A stretch of 64,000 nucleotides of DNA from Apricaphanius iberus (taxonomy: Eukaryota > Chordata > Actinopteri > Cyprinodontiformes > Aphaniidae), in NCBI GenBank assembly GCA_028564705.1, contig JAPXFQ010001946.1:558001-622000 (forward strand). The letters run 5' to 3'. Numbering within the stretch: the first letter of the stretch is position 1; every line of letters begins with the position of its first letter. The notes under the pieces were generated by a model. That model ran no database searches, was not told the DNA's origin, and worked only from the letters and a program-made list of their open reading frames with translations. The position numbers and the translations under genes were made by a program. Below, piece by piece: positions 34,591-45,236 of this stretch.

Positions 34591-34605
34591 ATGCAACTTT
34601 ATTTT
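34591..34605 (+). repeat. 15-bp target duplication, left (ATGCAACTTTATTTT)
   Basis: Exact copy at 35109-35123. Confidence 0.85.
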
Positions 34606-35108
34606 ATTTTTTTAAAGTTTTTATCCCACGGTTTTTTGCCATTTTATTTTATCACCCAGTGTTCCTAAGTACATTCCTGGGCATTGCTCTCCCTCCGCCA
34701 ACGCCAGGGGGGCCCTACACTGGGCTCAAGACTCCTTCATGCTTTGAGGAGTGATGAACCCTTCTTTTCACCTAAGGGGGTGGGGATTCCCCAGCCGGCC
34801 GTAGCGCTTTGAAGGATCATTTATTATTATCATTATTCCAGCCAGATCCTCCCCAATACGTCAGGCTCCCTGGTCAGCCAGGAGGGGGCAGTGTACAGCC
34901 CAGAACTGGTGCATGTTATTGTGGGAGTAGCTCACATTAGCTACTCAAGGGAACATGCAAACTCCACACAGAAAGGCCCTTTTGCCAACCCCACCCAGGG
35001 TGTGGGGTATGGAGGAACAAACACACCCTCAGCACCCACAGCGTCCCTGGCGGGAATCGAACCCCGGACCTTCTAGCTGTGAGGTGAGCTGCACCACCAT
35101 GCTCCAAG
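34606..35108 (-). mobile_element. tRNA-derived SINE, full insertion with 15-bp duplication
   Basis: Read leftward from 35108 it starts TGGAGCATGGTGGTGCAGCT (A-box-like) and has a perfect Pol III B box GGTTCGATTCC near 35053-35063. The body holds GTTTGCATGTTCCC and CTCCTGGCTGACCAGG, and the left end is AT-rich. The 15-bp exact duplication on both sides shows insertion by LINE machinery. The ORFs at 34891-35140 are not real genes. Confidence 0.75.
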
Positions 35109-35123
35109 ATGCAACTTTATTTT
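35109..35123 (+). repeat. 15-bp target duplication, right (ATGCAACTTTATTTT)
   Basis: Partner of 34591-34605. Confidence 0.85.
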
Positions 35124-35295
35124 TAGGAACTGAGCAATAATCTGTTTTTTGTAATTCTGTCCATAATGTACATTATTCTGAAGTTCTGTTTTTTATACCT
35201 TTCTATTTCTGAATCTAAATTTTTGTATTTTCTGCCACTTTACTGCTGTTAAAACAAATTTTCCCCTGTGGGACGATAAAAGATTGTTTTATTCA
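35124..35295 (+). repeat. LINE 3' tail, right part
   Basis: Continues 34318-34605 and ends TTTCCCCTGTGGGACGATAA followed by AAGATTG, the usual terminus of this LINE group. Confidence 0.55.
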
Positions 35296-37399
35296 GAACC
35301 AGACACAAATTATGTTTTTCTGAAAATGAGAGGAATAAAAACTTTTTAAATCTTGTGTAACGACAATGCTATGGCCTTATCAATCATGGGGAAGACTACT
35401 GGTTCAACATATAACCAGACAGTGACCTATATCCTTAAGAATAACACTAATCATTTAAAATTGTTCATCATCATGAATATTATTTATTTGACTAAACTGT
35501 CTCCATGAACTAAAATCTGTCACTAAAACGTGGAAGAGATCAAATTAAAGACTAAGACGCTTTTAATCTTTTATATAACTAGTTAAAGGACTGCCTGTAG
35601 CAGAAGCCCTAAGAACTGGTAACTCTTTGGTTCTCAAACAGTTTTGTTTTTTTAAACAAATAAATCGGGATAAGACAGTTTGGAGAAATCCATTAAACCA
35701 TGACCTTAAAGCATGCAGAGTTACGCAAAAGTTTCAGGAGTACAAAATGGCCAGTCAAAACATCAACATTTCTCTGGGCAGTGGGAATAGTTGATGGAGT
35801 AAATATTCCTTGATTTCTCTTCAAAGACAAACCAGAGCAGAACTCCAGCAAACACAGGCCAAATATATGTCTGCGAGAAAAGCTACATGATGGCTGAGCA
35901 TTAGTCTACTTCCATCTGAGCCGGTTAACCGGAGAGCTGCCATTACTCATGTTCTAACAGTCTGTAATGGGATTTTCCTCAGATGAGCAAAAGGTTGTCA
36001 AGCTGCTCACTGCAGATTGGGAAAAAAGGCTCAGTGGACTGGAAGCACAAAACAACGGGATGGGACCAGAGACGGAGAAGAATAATAAGCTGGACAAAAA
36101 CAGGAATCGTTACAGTTGTTAGAAATAAGGTGTTCTTATATTTTTATCAGTACTCTCTTGGTAAAGAGGTTTTTAAAAAAAATGAAATATATCTTGTGTT
36201 GTGGTTGCATAACAAAAAAAAAAAAGTTTCAACATTTTAATATTTGATTTGAGCACATTTATAAGAGGGAAAACATATCAGTAACGAAAAAATTTATATT
36301 TTTATACATTAAATTATATGTATTGTTTATCACTAGCACGCCTGTTGTTAATACCTTGTACAACCTGATTTAAGGAAGCACTTGTTGTCTTATAACACTT
36401 CACAAGGTAAGAGCCTAGACCTCAGATATGCAGTGAAACCGAGTGTCTTACTTGCAGTTCAAAGGAGAACTCCAGAATCCAAGTTATATTTCATGACAAA
36501 TGAATACTACATGACGCTAAAGGTAACATTGTATCATATGTACCTATCCCAGATGTTGAAAGGTGTAATATAGCATGATACATGTGCTTTAAACTCTTTG
36601 TCTCTATTGCTCGGAATTTAGATATGGACAAGTTCAGATGACAAGACCAACACACAATTTTCCTAATTGAGTAGCATGTTGTCCTATTATTCCATCTTTT
36701 AACTAAATGAACCCTTGTGTTACTTCAAATTTAATGAGGAAGTCACTGATTACTAGTTAAAGATGCATGAAACTCTGGTCAACCTAAACATAGATTTTTT
36801 TTTCTCACTTTTATTGTTATTGTTTAAAGCAGAAAAAACACGACATAGTGCTCTCAGTTTTCTGTATGTTTACAAAATGCAAAAATAAAATAAAACGAAC
36901 AACATACGACAGCAACTACTTGTTTTTATAAAGCTGTGAACATTCAAGCTACACTATTTCTGATGCCTTTTTGTTTATGTTATCCTTTTGTCCCATTTTT
37001 CTTTTAATTAAGCATCTTTCAGTCTTAGAATAAAGGTCATTCTTTCTATAGTGAATATTTCCAGCACAATATCCTGAGTATGTTGGGTGGCTCAGGTTTA
37101 AGCCATCTTCTTCTTATCGCTTTCCTCCCTGCCAACAATAAAACCATAACCAAATATTGATCATCTTTCTTGACATTTGACAGACGGCCCAGAGACATTG
37201 CTCTAAAAGATAATGGTACAAGATACCTCAGTACTTTACAAATAGTAAGATGGACAGAACACCAGAAATATTTTATCTGAATGCAGTCTCAGAAAACATG
37301 TTTGTGATTAGCGTCAACAAGTCCACATCGCCTACAACATATTTGATGGGTGGACAGTGGGACAGGCGTGATAAAGCATGTAATTATTTTTTTCCTATT
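35296..37399. other. No gene seen
   Basis: AT-rich DNA with several homopolymer runs. ORFs at 35983-36240 and 36382-36573 have no family resemblance. Confidence 0.5.
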
Positions 37400-37814
37400 G
37401 TTCATCATTTAGTCATATCCTCTGCCCTCACACCAATTAACTTCATGTCCTCTTTCACCACATCCATAAATGTTATTTTTGGTCCCCTTCTCTGCCTGGT
37501 TGCTTAATCCTCAGCATCGTTCTACCAATATAATTGTAATTTCTTCTCTGAACATGTCAAAAACATTCTTGGTCTGGCCTCCCTGACTCTATTCCCAAAA
37601 CATCTAACATGAGCTGTCCCTCTGATGTATTTATTCCTGATCCTATCCATTCTTGTCACTCCCAAAGAGAATCTCAACATGTTGAGTTCTGCAACCATTA
37701 GTTCTGCTTCTTGTCTTTTTCTCATTGGTACTGTCTCTAGACCGTACTACATCGTTGGTCTCACTACTTCTACTACCTTTCCCTTCATTCTTCCTGAAAC
37801 CCTTTTATCACACA
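37400..37814 (-). pseudogene. RTE-type LINE C-terminal fragment, left of the hAT insertion
   Basis: The minus strand carries an open frame (37522-37725): MRKRQEAELMVAELNMLRFS, then LGVTRMDRIRNKYIRGTAHV and FGNRVREARPRMF. This is the C-terminal region of a fish RTE-family LINE different from Rex3 (usually KRQEAELEVAEMKMLR and so on). The upstream codons (VVRPTMYYGLETVPM) are also recognisable. Reading continues across the hAT at 42337. Confidence 0.75.
37807..37814 (+). repeat. 8-bp target duplication, left (ATCACACA)
   Basis: Identical to 42329-42336. Confidence 0.92.
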
Positions 37815-38655
37815 CATGGGCGCCGTCAAGGGGGGGAAGGTTAGGACGATTCTGAGGGCCCGGCACATACAGGGGGCCCTTTGAGGGCTATCAATATGTA
37901 TTGTCTTGTGTAAGTTTTTAAAATAAAATATTTAATTTGATCTGTTAAAATAAGCAAATTATATATGGTTGGGATTCGATATAAAAAAAAATCCTCAAAT
38001 TATATATGATATTATCATTTCACCCCTCTCCCTTAGTGAATGGTATCGTCTGACACTGACAGCGGCACATGCGAAATGTGTACAGCACGCTTCGCCTACG
38101 CGAACATTTCCTTCCCTTCACTGCTGTGGAAGATCTTTTCTGTCAAACTGCTACTCAATTTAGGTCAAAGTAGGATTAGCTTCTAAAACCCAGTGTAACA
38201 ACTTTTCAGTTTTGTGTGTCAGCCACTGTGAGATACAGGAGGTTGTATGGATGCTGAACTAGCCACGTTGCTACTGGATTGGTAAGTAATAAATGCTTGC
38301 TCCTGGGTTATTTGGGCATGATGATGCGATACAGTGCCAGGAAAATTGTTTGATGGTTTACCAACTGACACGCTGTCAGTTTGATGTTTTGTTCTTTTGA
38401 CTGTACTTGTAAACTTGTTCAAAAGCACTCCATAGAGATTCCCTCATCTGCTTCGGCTGTCGGCTCGGTCTTGCTGATAGAGAGCAGCCTATGTCGAGAT
38501 ACAAAGAATATAAAACCACGACATTTATGTTTGTTTATGCGTTTGGTTCACTATTTGGTTTCAGCACTATTTGTAGTGAGTTACCGCTGCGTTAAAGTGA
38601 TCATTATTCAGTTAAAGTGATGTTTTCCGACATAAATTAGTGCTAACTCATTAGC

Positions 38656-40345
38656 GGAGTAGCTCAGAATCAGCTTTAATGGCCAAGTATGACACATACA
38701 AGGAATTTGACTCCGGCAACTTTTCTCTCCAGTACAGAACTTAAATAAGTGAAATAAAAAAGTAAATAATAAATAAAATTAAATAATAAAGGATAATATA
38801 TAAACCAAACCGGGGTTATTGTACAGTAAGTATATACAGCAGTGCAGAGTTATAGTTTATTGTTCATGTGAATGGACTCACACTCTGTGACAATTCATCA
38901 GTTCATCAGAGCGACAGCCTGGGGGAAGAAACTGTTCTTATGTCGGGTGGTTTTGACGTACAGCGCTCTGTAGCGCCGGCCAGAGGGGAAGAGCCTAAAC
39001 AGATTGTGGCCAGGGTGTGAGGGGTCAGTGGTGATTTTTCTGGCCCGCTCCTGACCCTGGCCCGGAAAAGGTCCTCAATGGAGGGAAGATCAGTTCCTAT
39101 GATACTCTCTGAGGACCTGACTGTTCTCTGCAGTCTGTCCCTGTCTTGCCTGGTGGCGGATCCGAACCAGACAGAGATGGATGAGGTCAGGACAGACTGG
39201 ACTATTGCTGTGTAGAATATGGTCAGCAGTTCCTGAGGCAGGTTGAACTTTCTGAGCTGACGCAGAAAGTACAGCCTTTGCTGGGCCTTCTTCCTTATAG
39301 AGTCAATGTGGGAGGTCCACTTCAGGTCCCGTGTGATGGTGGATCCTAGGAACCTGAAAGACTCCACTATGGGGACTGACCTGTTGGTGATTATGAGAGG
39401 AGATGTTGATGGGGGTCTCTTCCTGAAGTCCACTGTCATCTCCACAGTTTTGAGCGGGTTTAGCTCCAGGTGGTTCTGACTGCACCAGAGGACCAGCTGT
39501 TCCAATTCCCTTCGTTACGCAGACTCGTTGCCGTCACGGATGAGTCCAATGACGGTGGTGTCATCTGCAAACTTCAGGAGTTTCACAGAAGGGTCTCTTG
39601 ACGTGCAATCAGTGGTGTAAAGGGAGAAAAGCAGTGGGGAGAGAACACATCCCTGGGGGGCGCCGATGCTGAGGGACCGGGAGCTGGATGTGAAGTAACC
39701 CAGTTTCACCTGCTGCCTCCTGTCAGTCAGGAAACTGGTAATCCACTGACAGGTGGAGGGAGGCACGGTGAGCTGGGACAGTTTTTGGTGGAGGAGCTCT
39801 GGGACGATGGTGTTGAATGCAGAGCTGAAATCCACAAACAGAACCCGAGCGTAGGTACCTGCAGAGTCCAGGTGGTGCAGGATGTAGTGGAGAGCCATGT
39901 TGACTGCATCATCTACTGACATCTTTGCTCTATAGGCGAACTGCAGGGGGTCTAGCAGGGGATCCGTGATGTCCTTCAGGTGGGACAGCACCAGTCGCTC
40001 AAAGGATTTCATGACCACAGATGTCAGGGCGACTGGTCTGTAGTCATTTAATCCTGTGACAGGGGACTTCTTGGGAACCGGAATTATGGTGGATGTTTGA
40101 GGCAGGAGGGGACCTCATACAGCTCCAGGGAGTTGTTGAAGATCTGAGTGAAGATGGGAGCCAGCTGGTCAGCACAGACTTTCAGACAGGACGGAGACAC
40201 TCCATCAGGACCTGATGCCTTCTTAATCATCTGTCTCTGAAATAGTTGGCGCACATCCTGTTCACAGATCCTCAGTGCAGGCAGGCGGTCAGGTATCGGG
40301 ATGATTTGGGGTGATGCTAGGCCTTTTAGCTCTCTAGATCTTCAC
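38656..40345 (-). mobile_element. CR1/L2/Rex1-type LINE, 5' truncated, inside the hAT
   Basis: Minus-strand copy, 5' end near 40345. It runs through the RT and C-terminal regions and ends in the fish LINE tail whose plus strand reads TCAGAATCAGCTTTAATGGC (38667-38686). It is related to but distinct from the LINE at 17104-21235. Confidence 0.85.
38906..40340 (-). pseudogene. LINE reverse transcriptase, one nonsense codon and frameshifts
   Basis: Upstream (40340-40080) holds KKASGPDGVSPSCLK-type codons and a frameshift near 40100. The frame of 40018-39515 then gives [60 protein letters not shown] and the catalytic FADDT. It stops at 39515 at a TAA where the family has a tyrosine codon, and carries on in the same frame at 39505 (EQLVLWCSQNHLELNPLKTV, FRFLGSTITRDLKW). 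A frameshift near 39060 spoils the last 55 codons. The protein would be inactive. Confidence 0.85.
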
Positions 40346-41419
40346 GTCATGGTGATGTGATACAGTAGCTTTGCTCAAAATTTTCCACGTTACAAATATG
40401 AATAACAATGTGTTTGATGTGTGATCTAAAGCATTTTATATTAAATTTATACTACGGTATCATTTATATTACATATTACATTTTTTTTTTAATTAAATAG
40501 ATGCTATAGACTATACTCTTTAACAGTGTAAGAAGACTAAAGAGTAAAAAAAAATATGACCGGATTTTCTGACCCTGTTAGCCAAACTGATGAAAAAGTG
40601 CAATAAACTATGTTATATTTATATTTTATAGCCCATTCTGAACGTGTTACAATATTTATTCACTTACTGTAATATTACTTTACTCTTTTTGAGTTGTTTC
40701 AGAGAACATCTGCCTTTGTGATATTTACTTATTTTTCATGATTATTATCTTTTAGTATTTTTATATTCCTCCGATATGTTTTATATGATTAATTTTCTAT
40801 CCCAAAACTTACAGTAAATTGACATTTAAAAAGCCAGCACTTTTAAAGTAAGATTAACAAACCCGAATCATGATTCTTTTCTTCCCAGCTGCTGTTGTCA
40901 ATCTGTATTTTAAAACGTTCCCGATATCCAAATTAGCAATGGTCTTCTCCTGCAGGTGTTTAGGCAGCAGTCTCCCCTCTTCTCCCATCCCCCGCAGGCA
41001 GGCTGCTGAAGCCGCCGAAGCAGCCGAAGCAGCCGTAGCAGCTTTCTTCTTCAGGTGGGTCAGGGAGGCTCTACAAAGACTACATTACGTAGCTGCTGCC
41101 CCTCTGGTGAGCTCTGGTAATGCAACTATTTCCGAGAAGCTTGTTTCCTCTTTCAAAAATCGAATTCCATATTCGGGGCTTCTCAGAAAACATCCGGGGC
41201 TCAAGCCCAAGTAGCCAACCCCCTAACTCCGCCCCTGGTCTAGATCATTCTGAACAGTGAAATACACTTATACATTAGAATGTCCAAGGCAGTCATTTTG
41301 ACCCTTTTGCAAAATGCATATTAAATAACTTTGTCAAATTAATTAATGAAGCCTTGTTGATCCCTGACTTTTCCTAAAACTATGTGAATTTTAATAAAAC
41401 TATTTTGAATATTTATCAT
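40346..41419. other. Internal hAT sequence; unrecognised ORF at 40870-41214
   Basis: AT-rich, then a 114-codon plus-strand ORF with a short Ala/Glu repeat (QAAEAAEAAEAAVAAFF) encoded by GAAGCAGCC repeats. It resembles no transposase known to me. Its end runs into a GC-rich hAT-like end (CTCCGCCCCTG), so it is unlikely to be a gene. Confidence 0.35.
41407..41419 (+). repeat. 13-bp target duplication, left (GAATATTTATCAT)
   Basis: Exact copy at 41541-41553. Confidence 0.85.
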
Positions 41420-41540
41420 CCATCCATCCATTTTTTTAACCGCTTAATCCTTAATGGGTCACGGGGGGGCTGGTGCCTATCGCCAGCTGTCAACGGGTGA
41501 GAGGCGGGGAACACCCTGGACAGGTCGCCAGTTCATCACA
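41420..41540 (-). mobile_element. 5'-truncated SINE/LINE tail (121 bp) with 13-bp duplication
   Basis: Read leftward it holds GGCGACCTGTCCAGGGTGTT, GGCGATAGGCACCAGC, then GATTAAGCGG and ATGGATGGATGG. It is the same family as 30299-30574. Its 3' end resembles the end of the Rex3-like LINE (GGATAAGCGG, AAGATGGATGG), suggesting Rex3-type enzymes move it. Confidence 0.75.
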
Positions 41541-41553
41541 GAATATTTATCAT
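41541..41553 (+). repeat. 13-bp target duplication, right (GAATATTTATCAT)
   Basis: Partner of 41407-41419. Confidence 0.85.
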
Positions 41554-42328
41554 GTGAATAATATTATGATCATTTCTACAAAGGATTTTGCATTCTTTCA
41601 ATATAGTTTGCAAACGTTCTGGATTAGATAATATGAAAGTATTCTCTGAAGGGTGGTTGGCAGAGATGGATCATACTGTATTTAACAATATAGGGGATCG
41701 TGTAGTAACACAATTCCACATCATCTTCAAGAGATGCAGTGAAACCTCCCAAACAACTCAAAGTAGTTTGTACAGTAGCTGGCAGAGGATTTATATCCGA
41801 GTTTCTGCCTGCAACCAAGAGTTGAGTATAGATTTACTTTTTTATTACAGGTAAAATATTTAAGTCTTCTCTGGTTTTAGTATCTTTAGTTATAATCGTT
41901 CCCAAAGATTTTACCTCATTTTAACTGGAATCATATATAAGTCAGTTTGCTCCATATCATGTATTGACATAAGCTCACATTTTTTAAATGTAAATAGAAT
42001 CCTAATGATTTAGATAATATTCAAATTTTGTTATTATTATCAAAGGGACTGTTTTTTTTAGATATATAGCTAATAACTCAGCAGCTAAAATAAATAATTA
42101 GGGAGAAAAGGGACAGATTCCACGATTGATAGTGAATCCTTTAGTTGTTCCTTGGGGGAGAGAAATTATCCTTATATCCTTATACATTATATGTATTGCT
42201 TTAATAAACTCTGTACAGAATCCAAGTGCACGATTTTATATAAATTAATATGAAACAAAATCTCAGCTGTGTTGGGGGCCCTGCCACGATTCTTGTCATG
42301 GGGCCCAAAATTCTTAGCAGCGCCCCTG

Positions 42329-42480
42329 ATCACACATCACACCTGACACTTTTCTCCATCCATTCCAACCAGATTGCAAACGCTTCTTCACCTCTTTTGC
42401 ACACTCTCCATTTATTTGGACCGTTGACACTAAGTCCTTAAAGTCCTCTGCTTTTTTTTCACTTCCACTCCCTGTGGAAG
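42329..42480 (-). pseudogene. RTE-type LINE fragment, right of the hAT insertion
   Basis: It continues the LINE cut at 37814, with plus-strand TCACACCTGACACTTTTCTC and CCATCCATTCCAACC, the conserved follow-on of this family. Similarity fades after about 42470. The first 8 bases are the hAT target duplication. Confidence 0.7.
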
Positions 42481-43391
42481 ACTTGGTTGAGGAGTAGAGA
42501 GACTGCCGTGTGCAGTTATGTTAGCATTGTTAGCATCGGGTGTATTCGCTTCACCTCCTTTGCATCCCTCTTCTTCTGCTTTTCCAGTCATCGTTTGGCT
42601 TCTTGTTTCAGTACGCCCGCTCATATTTCAAGTCTTTTACAGAGATTTTTAATACATTCCCTGAATTCAAGGGGTTTTAATCGCCTTACTTTACGGAACT
42701 GTCATTTCACACAACCATCCTGTTCCATTGCCCCCTGCCTTGTCAACATTGAATGGTTTTATAAACTCTTCTCTTTCAGTTTGATTAGCTCTTTGTACAA
42801 GAAAAATGACAAGGTGGATGAGTCAGTTTTTTTTTGCTAACTCTTCATTTAATGGTCTTTTACTTACAATCAAGTCTTATGTATAATATGCATAATGTTC
42901 AATAAAACCCTAAACTACTGACTTAATTTATACAAGTGTCACTCTGTGAACTGTTGATTATTTCACCTACAGAGGAGCCAGAGGTCAGCTGCAAAAGAGT
43001 TAACAAGTGTGATCTTTGATTCAGTCGCATGCAGTGACCTTCTAATGGCAAAGCAGCATAACTCTGTTTAATACTTTCATTTTAAAATCCATATTTTCAT
43101 TCACCGATATGCCTCTTAATATTGAGCAATGGTGTTGCGGTGACTGCCTGACAGGATTCTGCTCTTGTTAAAACACATTTCACACAGAAGGTGTTATATG
43201 GAAATAAACTTCAATAATAACCCATTATTCATTTACTGGATATGCAGTAACACTATTCGAGCTTGGTGGAGTTATATCGAGAGACGTATAATGACATATC
43301 TAGACCTGTGTCCAGGCTTGTAGCTCACAATACTTTCTAAGCTCAAAATAAAGCAAAACATTAAAAAGTGCAAAAGAGTACAGGTCATCTG
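42481..43391. other. No gene seen
   Basis: AT-rich; no recognisable content. Confidence 0.5.
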
Positions 43392-43955
43392 AAGCCTGCC
43401 GCACATGAGAGCAATCTGCTGAGCTAAAAGTTCAAGGCCGTTTGCTCAACATACAGCAGGTAGCCCCCTGTCTTCAGAAAAAAAATGAACGAAACAGAGA
43501 CCGTGATGCCAACTCACTGTATGGCTGTTTGGACTTGTTCCTGTTCTTAAAATTTGATGAGCTGACGTATAAATGAATGTAGTTTGGCCGAATTTCCATG
43601 CGTCTAGCTTCTAAAATTTAATGTTATCCATGGGCTGCCATCTTGATCGAGTCTTTTTTCTCTTTTTCTCTTCAAAACGAAGAAGGATAAAGGATCTAGA
43701 AATCATTTGAGCAGAGAATGCTTTTTGATTGGTCACTTCAAATTTTGCCCGCAGCACAGTCCTCAAGCACACAGTGAGTTTTTTGCCTGGTGAGGTGAAA
43801 AATATCAGACCTGTTTGATTTTCACTTCATCGCTTTGTGAAGCAGAAAACTCACAAAAAATTATTAGTACACAGCGAGCTATATGCTGAGCAATGGCCCC
43901 ACATGACTTACAGGAGACTTATGCTCAGCAGATTGCTCTTGTGTGCGGCAGGCTT
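43392..43955. mobile_element. MITE with 33-bp terminal inverted repeats (564 bp)
   Basis: The left terminus (43392-43424) and the reverse complement of the right terminus (43923-43955) agree at 31 of 33 positions. Both begin AAGCCTGCCGCACA and end AGAGCAATCTGCTGAGC. A second mirrored motif, TTGCTCAACATACAGC near 43442, matches the reversed right side near 43880-43895. No coding sequence is present, and no clear target duplication was found (flanks ATCTG and AAGTC). The superfamily is not assigned. Confidence 0.8.
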
Positions 43956-44039
43956 AAGTCTAAGAAATGATAATGCTAATGTTAATACTAATTGATCGGA
44001 GTGTTGAGGTTTCCATGCTAGCTCTGAATAACATTTCTG

Positions 44040-44295
44040 TTACTAAAGGACTAATTTTGCAATGGGATCTTGAAAAACTCATCCATGTGTTTTTTTCATT
44101 TGTCAGATTCATTACTGTAACAGTTTCCTCACAGGTCTGCCTAAGAAGTCAACCAGACAGCTGCAACTGATCCAGAACGCTGCTGCTCACATCCTCACTA
44201 GACTCAGGAAAGTAGAGCACAAAGCACCAGTTCTAAAGTCCTTACACTGGCACCCTGTGGCTGAGAGAATAGATTTCAAAATACTCCTACTAGTG
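44040..44295 (+). pseudogene. L2-type LINE, post-catalytic RT fragment
   Basis: DLEKLIHVFF near 44070, then after a frameshift LPKKSTRQLQLIQNAAAHIL, then APVLKSLHWHPVAERIDFKI. This is the conserved region of fish L2/CR1 RT C-termini. It ends where the ACTAGT array starts. Confidence 0.75.
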
Positions 44296-44853
44296 GTGTG
44301 CTTGTTCTAAATTAGTTATGCACAGATATGCACTAGTAAAGCCAAAGCCTTTACATGTAAGGTTCAGAAAGCTCACTAGCTTACCAGTAGTACTAGTAAA
44401 GTAAAACATGCCTCACTAGTACATATCTTTGCTTTTTCTTGTATTATTAACATGATAAAAGTCTCATTGGTGTTACTAGTACAGTGTTTGGCTGTTACTT
44501 GTTGTACTAGTAAAGCAAGACAAATTCTCACTAGTGCTACTACTGGAAATGTTTTCTCTTAATACTACCACTAGTGAGGTCAAAAATGCAGTACTAGTTC
44601 TACTAGTGGGCATTTTGGTGATACTAGTGGGGTTCACTAGTGTGTAACACAGGCTTAGTAGTTAGGTCTAGTAGTGTCACTATTGTCGCACAACAGTTTA
44701 CTAGTAAGGTTTGATTGCACACTTGTAAGCTAAAAGCGGCAATAGTAGTGGAAAAAACTTTACAAGTAAGACACAGTCGTTATACTAGTGCACCCTAGTC
44801 TTTATACTATTGTGGCAAATTGTCTCACTAGTAAGGTCAAAGTGTGTACTAGT
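44289..44853. repeat. ACTAGT palindrome array, about 21-bp spacing
   Basis: The 6-mer ACTAGT occurs 16 times in 565 bases, at 44289, 44332, 44392, 44415, 44475, 44506, 44530, 44570, 44593, 44602, 44623, 44636, 44700, 44784, 44827 and 44848. About 0.14 are expected by chance. Most gaps are near 21, 42, 63 or 84 bases, and one-base variants fill some of the gaps. Common neighbours are ACTAGTAAAG, ACTAGTAAGG, CACTAGTG and ACTAGTGGG. It reads as a degenerate tandem array of a short unit carrying a palindrome. No ORF is present. Confidence 0.85.
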
Positions 44854-44884
44854 ACATGGAAATAAAGTATGATATCAAAGATAA

Positions 44885-45236
44885 ACCCTTACGATACTGA
44901 TACTTGGATCTCAGTACTCGCCAATACCGAAATACAGAGTAACAATGCTGATACTTCTACCACACAAAAAACACATTGAATTTGAAGACAGGTTTTATTT
45001 TCTTAAGTGCTTGTTACAACAAATAATGGGTAATTCAATAAAAATTTGAATATTAAAAAAATTACCACAAAAAAAAAAAATTTCAAGTGAAAAATAAACA
45101 CTTTCTCTAAAATTGTTGTAGAGCTTCCATATTTTAAGTATCTGTTCATGGTAGCCTATAGGTTAACTTTAGCCAATATGAGTACAAAACTACGGCATCA
45201 GCCCCAATACCGGTATCAGTGCATCACTAACTGTAG
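44885..45236 (-). mobile_element. hAT-like MITE, copy 2
   Basis: Reverse-oriented relative of 15916-16252. Its right end, reversed, starts TTAGTGATGCACTGATACCG. Shared internal words include ACCTGTCTTC and AGTACTNAGATCCAAGTAT. No coding capacity. Confidence 0.6.

Larger units (their letters stand above)
34318..34605 (+). repeat. LINE 3' tail, left part
   Basis: It starts with CCTGCAGCTGTTAAACTTAC, the same C-terminal LINE codons (PAAVRLY-like) as at 8850, and runs through an AT-rich 3' region. It is split by a SINE at 34606 and continues at 35124. Confidence 0.55.
37815..42328 (+). mobile_element. hAT-type DNA transposon (4514 bp) with nested insertions
   Basis: The left end is CATGGGCGCCGTCAAGG and the right end, reversed, CAGGGGCGCTGCTAAG. 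Both termini also hold GGGGGCCCT-type blocks (37872-37882 and 42273-42281). Exact 8-bp duplications ATCACACA flank it, and joining the flanks restores a continuous RTE LINE. No transposase domain is recognised. It holds a LINE (38656-40345) and a SINE-like piece (41420-41540), and near 41228-41238 it has another CCGCCCCTG end that may belong to a second hAT copy. Confidence 0.85.

Noticed and set aside
35053..35065. Possible tRNA gene (B box)
   Set aside because: Only the B box and a weak A box match. No cloverleaf or anticodon stem; it is a SINE head.
34891..35140. Two ORFs of 61 codons
   Set aside because: Lie inside a tRNA-derived SINE with target duplications.
38318..40380. Similar words CATGATGATGCGATACAGT and CATGGTGATGTGATACAGT on both sides of the nested LINE
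   Set aside because: 17 of 19 match, but neither lies at the LINE edges and flanking bases differ, so it is not a convincing duplication.
40331..41247. TCTAGATC occurring both at the LINE 5' edge and after a CCGCCCCTG end, as a possible 8-bp hAT duplication
   Set aside because: No hAT-like terminus follows the first copy, so the match is probably chance.
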